In this document: positions 25,873 through 35,285 of the stretch, in pieces
Position numbering within the stretch: the stretch's first letter is position 1
Layout of the letters: each line of letters begins with the position of its first letter
Origin: Ornithinibacillus sp. 4-3
Lineage (GTDB): Bacteria > Bacillota > Bacilli > Bacillales > Amphibacillaceae
Direction of reading: 5' to 3'
DNA length: 64,000 bases
Assembly (NCBI RefSeq): GCF_040958695.1
Contig: NZ_CP162599.1
Span: 3,568,001-3,632,000, forward strand
Position numbers and translations under genes: made by a program
The notes under the pieces: model-generated
Told to the model about the DNA's origin: nothing
What the model saw: only the letters and a program-made list of their open reading frames with translations
Databases searched by the model: none

Positions 25873-26937
25873 TTATTTTGCAAGTAATTCTATTTGCTTA
25901 CAGATCTCATCTGTTACTTCTTCCATCGTATAAGCACCACCTAAATCTGGTGTTTTAAAGCCTAGTTTAGTAGCTTCTTCAATCGCTTTAATTAGTAAAT
26001 CTCCTGCTTCTGTTTCTCCAAAATGATCTAGCATCATTTTTGCTGTCCAAATTTGTCCAACTGGATTTGCAATACCTTTGCCAACAATATCAGGAGCAGA
26101 GCCATGCACTGGCTCAAACATAGATGGAAATTCTCCAGTTGTATTAATATTTGCAGATGGTGCAATCCCAATGCTTCCCATGATTGCTCCACCAATATCA
26201 GATAAAATATCACCAAATAAATTACTAGCTACAATAACATCGTATAAGTGTGGATGTGTAACCATTTGAGCTGCTAATGCATCAATATGCCATTTTTTCG
26301 TTTCCACATCTGCATATTCTTTCTCTATATCTTCAAATACTTCATCCCAAAACGGCATAGAATGGAAAATACCATTTGACTTAGTAGCACTTGTTACATG
26401 CTGACGACGTTGTTTAGCTACTTCAAACGCATAACGCATGACTCTTTCTGTCCCTTTACGAGTGAAGATAGCATTTTGAATAGCTAGCTGATCTGCACCT
26501 TGATGCATCCTTCCGCCAACTTCACTATACTCTCCCTCACTATTTTCACGCACAATTAATAAATCAAAATCATTTGGTTGTGCAAGCGGTGTTGCTAAAC
26601 CAGCAAAGTAACGAGCTGGACGTATATTGATTGTCTGTTGGAACTCACGGCGAATTTTTAATAAAAGTCCCCATAAAGAAATATGGTCAGGAACTAAATT
26701 AGGATCGCCCACTGCCCCAAGAAATACCGCATCATGTGCTTTTAATGTTTCCATTCCGTCTTCTGGCATCATCTCACCATGTGCTACGTAATATTCACAG
26801 CTCCATGGATATTCTGTAAATTGCAATGCAATATCTCCACGCACTTCACAAACCTTCTCTAATACACGAATTGCTTCAGGTACTACTTCCTTTCCAATCC
26901 CATCTCCTGGAATCACTGCGATACTCCACTGCTTCAT
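25873..26937 (-). CDS. Tartrate dehydrogenase/decarboxylase or D-malate dehydrogenase (YcsA-like)
   Basis: A 354-residue beta-decarboxylating dehydrogenase of the isopropylmalate/isocitrate family. IPGDGIGKEV opens the Rossmann-like fold, RENSEGEYSEVGG is the substrate-loop signature of the TtuC/DmlA/YcsA group, and ASNLFGDILSDIGG carries the metal-binding aspartates. LeuB has a different loop. Characterised relatives oxidise D-malate to pyruvate and turn meso-tartrate into D-glycerate and CO2, with NAD and Mn. Glycerate kinase at the end of the same operon makes the tartrate-to-glycerate route attractive. GGAAGTGGAG precedes the ATG. Confidence 0.88.
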   Translation of the reverse strand: MKQWSIAVIPGDGIGKEVVPEAIRVLEKVCEVRGDIALQFTEYPWSCEYYVAHGEMMPEDGMETLKAHDAVFLGAVGDPNLVPDHISLWGLLLKIRREFQQTINIRPARYFAGLATPLAQPNDFDLLIVRENSEGEYSEVGGRMHQGADQLAIQNAIFTRKGTERVMRYAFEVAKQRRQHVTSATKSNGIFHSMPFWDEVFEDIEKEYADVETKKWHIDALAAQMVTHPHLYDVIVASNLFGDILSDIGGAIMGSIGIAPSANINTTGEFPSMFEPVHGSAPDIVGKGIANPVGQIWTAKMMLDHFGETEAGDLLIKAIEEATKLGFKTPDLGGAYTMEEVTDEICKQIELLAK

Positions 26938-27059
26938 CTACTCTCCACTTCCTTCTATAACAATCTATATCATTTATTTGAATATTCGTGAACTACTTCA
27001 ATCATACCAAAAATAATGAATAACTGCCTAGCATTGAAATTAGAAAAGTAGAGAAAAAT

Positions 27060-27106
27060 AAAGTGACATGTATTAATTCACTTTTGAAATACACGTCACT
27101 TTATAA
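27060..27106 (-). terminator. Rho-independent terminator
   Basis: AAAGTGACATGTATT pairs with AATACACGTCACTTT; on the minus strand it is followed by ATTTTTC. It ends the small membrane gene downstream of the SNF2 helicase. Confidence 0.75.
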
Positions 27107-27130
27107 ATTCTTTTTAATTCTATTAAACTC

Positions 27131-27640
27131 CTAACTGGATTGCTTATTCTCTTTTATTCTTTGTAATATTTGAAATTCCTCTGTTTTCTCTGTAGAAATA
27201 TTGTGCACATTCGCAAATCTCATCATGTCTGCATACATCACAACAGGTTCGAAATTTTTTAATGAGATACGGAAGCCTTTTTTCATGCTTACGACTGCAT
27301 TAATCATCATCCAATTCGACCGTTTGAAAGTTATTTTTGCAATTTGATGGGGCTTAACAGTTTTGCTATACAAAACAAGGTTAAAAAACTTAATAAAATA
27401 AATAAGTTGATTTTCCGTTATTTTCAATTGGTAAGTAACAAAGATAGAAAGTAGGAAAATAAGCAATACACCAAGCACGATATACCTAAGCACTACCTCA
27501 ACATTTTCCCAAAATAAAGCATCTGTTCTTAAATTTTCTTCCTTACGATTAGAAAAAAACATCGGCCAGATGGTGAGCACAGCTAGGATTAAAAAATAAA
27601 TGAATAACATCAATCTATTGATTTTAGCTTGGTAAAGCAT
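27131..27640 (-). CDS. Two-helix membrane protein with PH-like C-terminus, unknown
   Basis: About 169 residues from ATG 27640, which has AGGGGGA upstream; the frame extends to 27715 without a ribosome site. Two membrane segments (about 9-26 and 50-72) are followed by a soluble part that opens KITENQLIYFIKFFNLVLYSKTV, reminiscent of bacterial PH-like domains next to membrane hairpins. It lies 71 bases after the SNF2 helicase stop on the same strand. No function can be assigned. Confidence 0.6.
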   Translation of the reverse strand: MLYQAKINRLMLFIYFLILAVLTIWPMFFSNRKEENLRTDALFWENVEVVLRYIVLGVLLIFLLSIFVTYQLKITENQLIYFIKFFNLVLYSKTVKPHQIAKITFKRSNWMMINAVVSMKKGFRISLKNFEPVVMYADMMRFANVHNISTEKTEEFQILQRIKENKQSS

Positions 27641-27711
27641 GATAATCCCCCTAATTCGTGAAAAAAAGCAATACAAACAAAATTGCTGTCTGTACTGCTC
27701 TTCGTTGTCAA

Positions 27712-30700
27712 TCACATATTTAACAATTCGCGAATATCTTCTTCAGTCATACTGGATAGCATGGTTTCTCCTGGTTGGATGATTTGATCAATTAATTTAC
27801 GCTTTTTCTGCTGTAATTCATAAATCTTTTCCTCTATTGTTCCTTCTGTAATCAAGCGAATCACATGCACCACATTCTTCTGACCAAAGCGGTGTGCTCT
27901 TCCTGTTGCTTGATCTTCTACAGCCGGATTCCACCATAAATCGTATAAAATAACCGTGTCTGCACCAGTTAGGTTAAGTCCTGTTCCACCAGCACGTAAT
28001 GAGATTAAAAAGACGTCCTTTTCCCCTTGATTAAATTGTTCACTCATATCTACACGGTTTTCTGCGGGCGTTTGTCCATGTAAGTAGAAATACGAAATTC
28101 CTTCTTGTTCAAACCTTTCCGCAATAAGCTCATGCATGCTTGTGAACTGTGAGAAAATTAACATCCGCTTCCCGTTTTCAATCGAAGCTTTCACCGTCTC
28201 CATTAATTGCTCTAGCTTACTTGATGTTCCCTCATAGTTTTCAATAAACAAGGACGGATGACAACATATCTGTCTTAACCTTGTTAAGCCTGCTAATATC
28301 TTCATACGGCTTTTCTGAAAACCATCCTCTTGAAGGGATTGTGCTGTCTCCTGCTGTAATTGGCGTAAATAGCCGACATATAACTCCTTCTGCTCCTTCG
28401 TCAATTCAGATATATGAGTGGATTCTATTTTTTCTGGTAGCTCTGTTAATACATCAGTCTTTAAGCGACGTAAAATAAAGGGTTTCGTTAACTGAGAAAT
28501 TTTCTCTGGTTCTAGCTGGCGAAATTCCTTTAGAGCTGGCATTAACCCTGGTAGGACAACTTGGAAAATTGCCCATAACTCATCAATTGTATTTTCAATT
28601 GGTGTGCCACTTAATGCAAATTTTCGACTTGCAGTTAAGCTACGAATCGCTTTTGATGTTTTCGTTGCATAATTTTTAATATATTGCGCTTCATCTAGGA
28701 TCAATGTTTGAAAGGATAAATCCTCATAACGCTCCATATCTTGTCGTAAGGTTGCGTAAGAAGTAATCCAAACATCCATATGCTGCAAATCTGCAATCAT
28801 TTCCTCTCGTTCCATCGGAGTTCCCCGAATCACTGCAACTTTTAAGCTTGGTGCAAATTTTTCAAACTCTCTCTTCCAATTGTACAAAACGGATGATGGC
28901 GCAATGATTAAATGTGGACGTTCACTCGGCTCTGATAATAGATAGGTAATGCTTTGAATGGTTTTCCCTAGACCCATATCATCTGCCAAAATCCCGCCTA
29001 ATTGATAGGCACTTAATGATTTAAACCATTGATATCCCGTCTTCTGATAGTGGCGTAAATTGGCAGCTAATTGCTCAGGAATCTCGTATACCTGTTCCTC
29101 CGGTGAGCGAAGCTGATGCAATAATTTACGGAAGGATGGATCATAATTTTTCCTTGTATCCATCAATTCATCAATTTGTAATCCACGATACACAGGAACA
29201 GTCATTTGTCCTGCATCAATATCTGATTTCTTCACATGTAAATCTGTAAACAACTGCTGTATTGATGCGAAATGGTCGTTTTCTAAAGAAAGTAATGCTC
29301 CACTTCTTAAACGGTAAAAACGTTTACGCTCAATAACTGCATGCAGGAGATGATTGATTTCTTCTTCATCAATCCCATCCATTTCAAAGCCAATTTCCAA
29401 TAAATTAGAAGCACTCTCTACACGTACATTTGTGCTTGGCACTGGTTCATAATCAAGGATATAGTGACGCATTTCTGATGTTAGAAATAACTCAACATGC
29501 TTATCTAATAATGGAAGAATCTTATAGAAAAACTCATATAACTCTTCATCATCTGTCTCTAGATATAATTCCTTTCCATTATAATGAAAATTCGCATGCT
29601 CCATTAGACGCATAATTTGCTTTTCCTTCTCTGTGTCTCGAATGATAAGGATTTTTTCATCTGGCGATCCCTGAAATGGATTTAGATGAATATGGTCATA
29701 ATGATATTCTAGCTTCCCAATAATCAACTCATCACGAAACTCTAAATATAATTTTGCTCGAAGCGGAACTTGAATAATTTCTGATTTCACTTCATCAGAA
29801 ATTACCACTTCACCAACCTGTTTTAAAGATGGAAGCACTTCTGACAAGAATAAATCTGTCTGTTCTTGTTGAATAGGCAGTGTATCTGTCATTGTTCCAA
29901 AAGAAGCAATCTGTTCAACAATAGGAATTTGCTCCTTCGTCGGAAAATAAAATGTCCCATCAAAAAACAATAGCTGATATGCCCTCATATATACTGCATC
30001 TCTGACATCCTCCATTTGCAGAAGTAAATCAGATTGTTCATTTTTTGTTAACGCAAATTGAAAAGGTAATGTGTTTTCTATAATATCCACATGTGAATAT
30101 TCTTTCTCAGCCACTTCTACTACTGTGTGCCTGTGGATTAAACGTTCCAATAGCTGCCTGAGGTTTAACACAGGTATAACTAATGCACGCTTATCATTAC
30201 CATTATTTCTAGAAAAATAAAAATCAGTTGAACGGTAAATCTCCTCATTGCGAATCATCGCATGAAGCATTTCAAAAATCTCTAAATCCTGCGCGAGAAA
30301 ATAATGTAAATCTGGTGAATATGTAAATGTCTTCGTAAATACATGCTCTCTCCCAGAGAATACATTTTCTAAAAACTCTTGAAGATTACGCACAACAAAA
30401 CAGCGACCTTCACCTGTTTTTAGCTCAAGATACAAGTTTCGGTCATAGGAATATTTCACATAGTACTCTACATGCATTGGTGTTAATTCAGATAGAAACT
30501 CCTCGTCCTCTGTTTGCGACATCGTAATCGCCTGAAGAAAGCGATTTGTCATCTCGTAATCAACCATCTTCTGTTCTTTCTTCACCTTACGCTCTATACT
30601 TAACAGCACTGCTGCAATATGTTTGCATGTTCCATACGTATCGAATGCTGCGCAATCACAATAAGCACGAATCGAACCATTCTTTAAATTTTTCAAGTTC

Positions 30701-30867
30701 ACTTCTACAAAGTAAGTCTCTGTTCCGTGAACATTTGCCGTCCAAAGAGAATGATTCCGATCATACAATAAATCAGTAACTTTATTTTGATTAAAATATG
30801 CTAAGCCACGTTCATATACATCTGACTTGAACAGACCTTGAATATCCTTATTCGTAATCATTTCCAA
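27712..30867 (-). CDS. SNF2-family helicase with SWIM zinc finger
   Basis: A 1051-residue protein. An N-terminal SWIM finger has C70, C72, C81 and H83 (CDCAAF then GTCKH). A long middle section (about 100-590) corresponds to the SNF2-associated region of Bacillus proteins. The SNF2 motor follows: Walker A DDMGLGKTIQ near 631, ILDEAQYIKN near 726, ALSGTPIEN, and the helicase C-terminal motif GRAHRFGQ near 990. SNF2 proteins translocate on double-stranded DNA and remodel bound proteins, including stalled RNA polymerase; the bacterial SWIM-SNF2 role is not settled. The start is TTG 30867 or ATG 30861; AGGTAGG fits the TTG better. Confidence 0.9.
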   Translation of the reverse strand: MEMITNKDIQGLFKSDVYERGLAYFNQNKVTDLLYDRNHSLWTANVHGTETYFVEVNLKNLKNGSIRAYCDCAAFDTYGTCKHIAAVLLSIERKVKKEQKMVDYEMTNRFLQAITMSQTEDEEFLSELTPMHVEYYVKYSYDRNLYLELKTGEGRCFVVRNLQEFLENVFSGREHVFTKTFTYSPDLHYFLAQDLEIFEMLHAMIRNEEIYRSTDFYFSRNNGNDKRALVIPVLNLRQLLERLIHRHTVVEVAEKEYSHVDIIENTLPFQFALTKNEQSDLLLQMEDVRDAVYMRAYQLLFFDGTFYFPTKEQIPIVEQIASFGTMTDTLPIQQEQTDLFLSEVLPSLKQVGEVVISDEVKSEIIQVPLRAKLYLEFRDELIIGKLEYHYDHIHLNPFQGSPDEKILIIRDTEKEKQIMRLMEHANFHYNGKELYLETDDEELYEFFYKILPLLDKHVELFLTSEMRHYILDYEPVPSTNVRVESASNLLEIGFEMDGIDEEEINHLLHAVIERKRFYRLRSGALLSLENDHFASIQQLFTDLHVKKSDIDAGQMTVPVYRGLQIDELMDTRKNYDPSFRKLLHQLRSPEEQVYEIPEQLAANLRHYQKTGYQWFKSLSAYQLGGILADDMGLGKTIQSITYLLSEPSERPHLIIAPSSVLYNWKREFEKFAPSLKVAVIRGTPMEREEMIADLQHMDVWITSYATLRQDMERYEDLSFQTLILDEAQYIKNYATKTSKAIRSLTASRKFALSGTPIENTIDELWAIFQVVLPGLMPALKEFRQLEPEKISQLTKPFILRRLKTDVLTELPEKIESTHISELTKEQKELYVGYLRQLQQETAQSLQEDGFQKSRMKILAGLTRLRQICCHPSLFIENYEGTSSKLEQLMETVKASIENGKRMLIFSQFTSMHELIAERFEQEGISYFYLHGQTPAENRVDMSEQFNQGEKDVFLISLRAGGTGLNLTGADTVILYDLWWNPAVEDQATGRAHRFGQKNVVHVIRLITEGTIEEKIYELQQKKRKLIDQIIQPGETMLSSMTEEDIRELLNM

Positions 30868-30931
30868 AATAGATGGAACCTACCTTCCAGAATCATACTT
30901 TTATTTAAAGTCAATATTTCCATTATATCGA

Positions 30932-30990
30932 GTTCAAAAAGGACCGAGAAGTTCGATGCGTCACTTTCACCGGACTTTTTGAATAACCTC
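30932..30990 (+). repeat. Dispersed inverted repeat, GTTCAAAAAG family, copy A, with flanking direct repeat
   Basis: GTTCAAAAAG (30932-30941) is inverted against CTTTTTGAAT (30975-30984), followed by AACCTC. The 13-bp sequence TCCATTATATCGA occurs on both sides (30919-30931 and 30989-31001), as a target-site duplication would. It lies between an MFS gene end and the SNF2 helicase start. Confidence 0.75.
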
Positions 30991-31073
30991 CATTATATCG
31001 AACGTGAAAAAGACTGTCTATTTATCCATCTAGTATATCGTCTGTTAGAAACTCTTATACCTTTTTATTCCAT

Positions 31074-32282
31074 TTATAACACTCGTCGATTAATTTCTTG
31101 TTTTGCACGGTAATAGAAGTAAAAATAAAATAAAATGGATATAAATATTGAAATTGATGATGCAAAATAAATCGATTGGTAGCCAAACCAATAAGCCAGT
31201 TGCCCAAATGTCATCGCACCAATTCCGATCCCTAGGTCAAAAGCAGAGAAAAAAGTGGCGTTTGCCATTCCTTTACGATGCATGGCTGCCTTACTTACAG
31301 CCCAAGCCTGTAATGCTGGCTGAACACTACCGAAACCAATTCCATAAATCATCGCAGCAAGTAGCATCATCCATGTATTTGGAAGCCATGTTAATAAAAT
31401 CATTGCTAATAAAATAAGAAAGGCTCCTGGTGGAAAAACATAGAGATGGCCTTTGCGATCGTATAATTTACCGGAGAACGTTCGAGCTAGTAAAACCGAA
31501 ACAGCATATACTAAAAAGTAAAATTCAATTCCATCAATTGATTTCTCTGCTGCATATAGAGGTAAAAAGGAAGCGATTCCTCCAAAACATGCTGTGATAA
31601 ACATCAATAAAATAGATGGTTGTATTGCTGTTTTTTCAAAGAAATCGAATTTAATATTTGTTGATTGATGTGGTGATGCTTCCACTTTTTTATATCGAAT
31701 TTTTGAAGATAGTAATAATGTCGTTAGACCACAAGCTGCACAAATTAAAAAAAGACTTGCAAATGATATTTTATCTACTAACGTCAGTCCTAATGCTGGA
31801 CCAATAGCCATTGCTACGTTTCCTGACATTCCGTAGTAGCCCATACCTTCGCCACGACGACTTGGAGGAATTAAATCTGTCGCAATTGTTCCAGAAGCTG
31901 TTGTAGAAAATCCCCAGCCTGCCCCCTGAACAACTCGCAAAAGAAGCAATAAGACAATACTTGTTACAAAGGCGTATGTTCCAATCGATAAGATGAAAAT
32001 TCCAATCCCAAACATATAAACGAAACGACGCCCCTTTGTATCCAATGCCTTTCCTGCATAAGGGCGTAATACTAAAGCGGAAAATGTGAAAACTCCTACA
32101 ATAAGACCAATTAATTGATCACTACCTCCAAGCTCCTTTACAAATAATGGAAGTGTAGGTAATGTCATTTGAAATCCTAAAAAAATGAAAAAATTCGCTG
32201 CACAAATCAAGATGAAATCTCGTGTTAATATTTTCTCAGAAGTAGCTTCAGCCTGGGTATTTTTCTGTGTTTGCGTACTCAT
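31074..32282 (-). CDS. MFS transporter (drug/sugar efflux type)
   Basis: About 402 residues from ATG 32282, with GAAGGGAA upstream; a longer frame to 32372 has no ribosome site. Twelve membrane segments are expected. After a polar N-terminus (MSTQTQKNTQ) comes LPLFVKELGGSDQLIGLIVG, then motif A as RPYAGKALDTKGRRFVY and the helix-5 region AIGPALGLTL. This resembles Bacillus MFS exporters of the YfcJ/YwoG kind. Substrate unknown. No regulator is next to it. Confidence 0.8.
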   Translation of the reverse strand: MSTQTQKNTQAEATSEKILTRDFILICAANFFIFLGFQMTLPTLPLFVKELGGSDQLIGLIVGVFTFSALVLRPYAGKALDTKGRRFVYMFGIGIFILSIGTYAFVTSIVLLLLLRVVQGAGWGFSTTASGTIATDLIPPSRRGEGMGYYGMSGNVAMAIGPALGLTLVDKISFASLFLICAACGLTTLLLSSKIRYKKVEASPHQSTNIKFDFFEKTAIQPSILLMFITACFGGIASFLPLYAAEKSIDGIEFYFLVYAVSVLLARTFSGKLYDRKGHLYVFPPGAFLILLAMILLTWLPNTWMMLLAAMIYGIGFGSVQPALQAWAVSKAAMHRKGMANATFFSAFDLGIGIGAMTFGQLAYWFGYQSIYFASSISIFISILFYFYFYYRAKQEINRRVL

Positions 32283-32552
32283 ACTTATATTCCCTTCTTT
32301 CGATGCTCGAAATATATTATACCGTATTCTTATGATAAATGATATAAAGAAAATTCCGAATATATAATTCATTTATTTTTTGTATATAAATAGACCATCA
32401 TGCTTCCATTGATATACGGGGAAATACCCTTTAAATGAAAGAATAATGGTCTCTTCATCACATTTAATTAATTTTATAGCAGTTTAATGGAATATACGAT
32501 AAGGATGTAGGTTGAAAATAGAAGTTTTACTGGCTACCTGGAGAACAATAGT

Positions 32553-33671
32553 TTAGTTCACATAATACTCATATGCTCGAATAATCTGCTGTGGTACGCC
32601 TAATTCAAATTCGTGAAGCCAATAATAGCGTGATTTTTGATAACATTCGACAAGTTTATGCATATTGTTCATTTGGCCATAATGATGAAGTAATTGCTCT
32701 GTATAGTTGATATTAAATGGCTCTAGCTTAAGCATTCTTTCTAAGCATTGTTCCTTTATACGCTGTTGTTGAATATTTTGTTCCATGTCAGGTAAAAATT
32801 TCTCCATAAAATGTAAAAATTCTCTTCTAATATTAATTTTCCTTTCCCATGCCCAGTTATAAGCTTCATATTCTAAATATTCAGTCCCATATAATTCCTT
32901 TATTCTTACTACAGTAGTAGTGTCTGGCGAGGATTGACTCATTAATAGAAGAAGCTCATCTAAATCACTGCTTAATTGCAGCTGTAATATATACTGTGCA
33001 TTCTGTAATATAACTGCGTTTGGGAAACCTACTTTTTTTAATACTTGCCGCAGTTGATACAATGTTGTGTGCATTAATGTCTGTGCCCGTTCTGGCTCCA
33101 TATTTGGCCATAGTGATTCTAAAATGTTTTCTCGATATATTGGTTGATCTTGATGTTGATGTTGCCATAAAAAAGCAAGTAATTCTCTAGCCTTTTGTGT
33201 TCGCCATTTCACTTCGACATTATTTTTATCTAGCAAACGAAATCTGCCAAGTGTTTGTAGCCTTAGCCTTTCTTTTTTTCGCATCTTCTGTTCACTAGCT
33301 ATGCTCTGCAACTCTTGGTATTCCTTCACTCGATTAATCGTCTTAGTTAATCTTTCTAGCTGTACAGGCTTTTTCAAATAATCTTTTACATTTATTTCAA
33401 ATGCTTCTAGAGCAAACTCCGTATGTGCTGTGACAACTACAAGCTGAACATGAGGATATTTTTCCGTTAATTGTCTAGCAAAAGATAAGCCCTTCTGTCC
33501 TTCTATTGCCACATCTAAAAAAACAACATCTACTTCCTGTTGCTTTAACACTAACAATGCTTGATCAATCAAAGTAGATTTGCCTATTATTTTTATTCCA
33601 CCTATATGATTTAATGCTTCTTCCAAAATATTTAATGCTAGCATCTCGTCATCGATCAAAAGTACATTCAT
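32553..33671 (-). CDS. Orphan response regulator with winged-helix and BTAD domains (SARP-like)
   Basis: A 372-residue regulator. The receiver domain (1-120) has the acidic pair D7-D8, phospho-acceptor D53 in VVFLDVAIEG, T81 and K101 in YLKKPV, so it should be phosphorylated. A winged-helix DNA-binding domain follows (about 135-225: LQTLGRFRLLD, then KARELLAFLWQH and RENILESLWPNM). The C-terminal bacterial transcriptional activator domain is TPR-like (about 230-370, ending RAYEYYVN). This architecture is like SARP activators. No histidine kinase gene lies in the window, so it is an orphan. AGGGTGGGA precedes the ATG. Targets unknown. Confidence 0.85.
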   Translation of the reverse strand: MNVLLIDDEMLALNILEEALNHIGGIKIIGKSTLIDQALLVLKQQEVDVVFLDVAIEGQKGLSFARQLTEKYPHVQLVVVTAHTEFALEAFEINVKDYLKKPVQLERLTKTINRVKEYQELQSIASEQKMRKKERLRLQTLGRFRLLDKNNVEVKWRTQKARELLAFLWQHQHQDQPIYRENILESLWPNMEPERAQTLMHTTLYQLRQVLKKVGFPNAVILQNAQYILQLQLSSDLDELLLLMSQSSPDTTTVVRIKELYGTEYLEYEAYNWAWERKINIRREFLHFMEKFLPDMEQNIQQQRIKEQCLERMLKLEPFNINYTEQLLHHYGQMNNMHKLVECYQKSRYYWLHEFELGVPQQIIRAYEYYVN

Positions 33672-33784
33672 CTTGTCCCACCCTCGCTAATCCAAAACAT
33701 GCAAAAGCAAAGAAATCATCTAATTATTTTTTACCATTAAACATAAAAAAATACGAGTAATTAGACTTGATAAAGCAAGATGAA

Positions 33785-33956
33785 ATGAGCCTGTAACATA
33801 AGGATTTATTCCCTAAATTTCCCAGGTGTATAATATATAAGCGAATCCTTCGTAGGATTTAGGACATCACGCACTAAACCATACTACCTATATACTTCGC
33901 TTTATTTGTACATTATCCACTTTAAAATTAAGGTCCTCCTTTTATTTCAGGCTCAT
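33785..33956. repeat. MITE-like element with inverted ends ATGAGCCTG
   Basis: ATGAGCCTG (33785-33793) is inverted against CAGGCTCAT (33948-33956), enclosing 172 bp with further stems (AAGCGAA/TTCGCTT and AATCCT/AGGATT). The ends resemble those of the hairpin at 25729-25770 (ATGAGGCTGTCACAAAAGG), suggesting one repeat family. It fills most of the 295-bp gap between ilvE and the response regulator. No gene is visible in it. Confidence 0.5.
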
Positions 33957-33966
33957 CTTTGTCTAT

Positions 33967-35040
33967 TTATTCAACTTCTACAATCCAACCAAATGGATCT
34001 TCTAATTTTCCTAACTGAATTCCTGTAATATTATCATAAACTTTCTTAGATATTTCTCCTGTTTTTCTATCATTGATGATAATATTTTCTTCTTCCCATT
34101 TCATTTCGCCCACAGGTGTAATTACTGCGGCAGTTCCCGCACCAAATACTTCTTCTAAAGTGCCATTATCTGATGCTTGTTTCAGCTCTTCCATAGAAAT
34201 TCTACGTTCTGAAACAGGTACATCCCAATGTTTTAACAGTTTGAGAATGGAATCACGTGTAATCCCATGTAAAATACTTCCGTTTAACGCTGGAGTAACA
34301 ATCTCTCCATTGATTTTGAAGAAGATGTTCATGCTTCCTACCTCTTCCACATATTTCTTCTCCACCCCGTCAAGCCATAACACTTGCGAGTAGCCTAGCT
34401 CTGATGCTTGCTCTTGTGCTTTTAAGCTTGCTGCATAGTTACCAGCAGTCTTTGCTGTACCTGTTCCACCAAATACGGCACGAACATATTGATTTTCAAC
34501 TAGAATTTTTACTGGATCAATGCCTTCTTTATAATAGGATCCTACTGGAGATAAAATGATCATAAATTTATAAGATTTAGCTGCATCTACACTTAAAGTT
34601 GGCTCTGTAGCAATCATGAATGGACGAATATAAAGAGATGTCCCTTCTGCAGTAGGTACCCAGTCCTTTTCAATACGGAGTAATTCTTTTAAAGCTTCTA
34701 ATGCAAATTCTTCATCGATTTGAGGCATGCACATACGCTCTGCCGAACGATTTAGCCTGGCCATATTTTGCTCTGGTCTAAATAAACGTACTTTGCCATT
34801 GTCTCCCGCATAAGCCTTTAACCCTTCAAAAATCGTCTGTCCATAATGGAATACAACTGCTGCCGGATCAATAGTAAACGGTTGGTAAGGAACAATACGG
34901 GCATCATGCCAACCATGCCCTTCCGTATAATCCATAACAAACATATGGTCTGTATACACTTTACCAAATGCTAATTGATCAGCTGGTGGCTTTTCTTTCC
35001 TTTCATTTGTTAAATCAATTTGAATACTCTGACTTTTCAT
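33967..35040 (-). CDS. ilvE: Branched-chain amino acid aminotransferase
   Basis: A 357-residue fold-type IV PLP enzyme of the longer Firmicute/eukaryote-like BCAT subgroup. HYGQTIFEGLKAY near 66, the PLP lysine K197 in GTAKTAGNYAASL, and FGAGTAAVITPVGEM near 305, which binds the cofactor phosphate. It transfers the amino group of leucine, isoleucine or valine to 2-oxoglutarate, reversibly. A minus-strand promoter, TTCTGA-17-TATAAT, lies at 35109-35137, about 60 bp ahead. TAGGGGGA precedes the ATG. It stands outside any ilv biosynthetic cluster here, so a catabolic or dual role is possible. Confidence 0.95.
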   Translation of the reverse strand: MKSQSIQIDLTNERKEKPPADQLAFGKVYTDHMFVMDYTEGHGWHDARIVPYQPFTIDPAAVVFHYGQTIFEGLKAYAGDNGKVRLFRPEQNMARLNRSAERMCMPQIDEEFALEALKELLRIEKDWVPTAEGTSLYIRPFMIATEPTLSVDAAKSYKFMIILSPVGSYYKEGIDPVKILVENQYVRAVFGGTGTAKTAGNYAASLKAQEQASELGYSQVLWLDGVEKKYVEEVGSMNIFFKINGEIVTPALNGSILHGITRDSILKLLKHWDVPVSERRISMEELKQASDNGTLEEVFGAGTAAVITPVGEMKWEEENIIINDRKTGEISKKVYDNITGIQLGKLEDPFGWIVEVE

Positions 35041-35212
35041 GCCGTAGTCCCCCTATAATTGTTTAATTCCTAATTTAAATAACTAATAAATAAAATTGAA
35101 GTTCTTCTATTATACATGAAAATAGATAGAATCAGAATACAAATGCAACAAATTAACGAAAAGCTTTATTTACCTCCAAATTGCCTATCTAAACTAAATT
35201 TTATTAAATCAT

Positions 35213-35261
35213 TTGACATATTTTTGCCCAGTCAGATATACTGTGTATAATGATATACACA
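35213..35261 (+). promoter_or_regulatory. Promoter and YtrA-type operator of the ABC transporter operon
   Basis: TTGACA (35213-35218), 18-bp spacer, TATACT (35237-35242). Directly after the -10, over the expected transcript start, is the dyad TGTGTAT (35242-35248) / ATACACA (35255-35261) with a six-base centre. Its position suits repression by the GntR-family protein encoded second in the operon. Confidence 0.7.
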
Positions 35262-35285
35262 CATGATCACTATGGAGGTGGTTTG

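Noticed and set aside
33672-33690. T-box-like AGGGTGGGAC before the response regulator
   Set aside because: It is simply the ribosome site of that gene; there is no T-box leader or specifier structure, and the ACCGCG part is absent.
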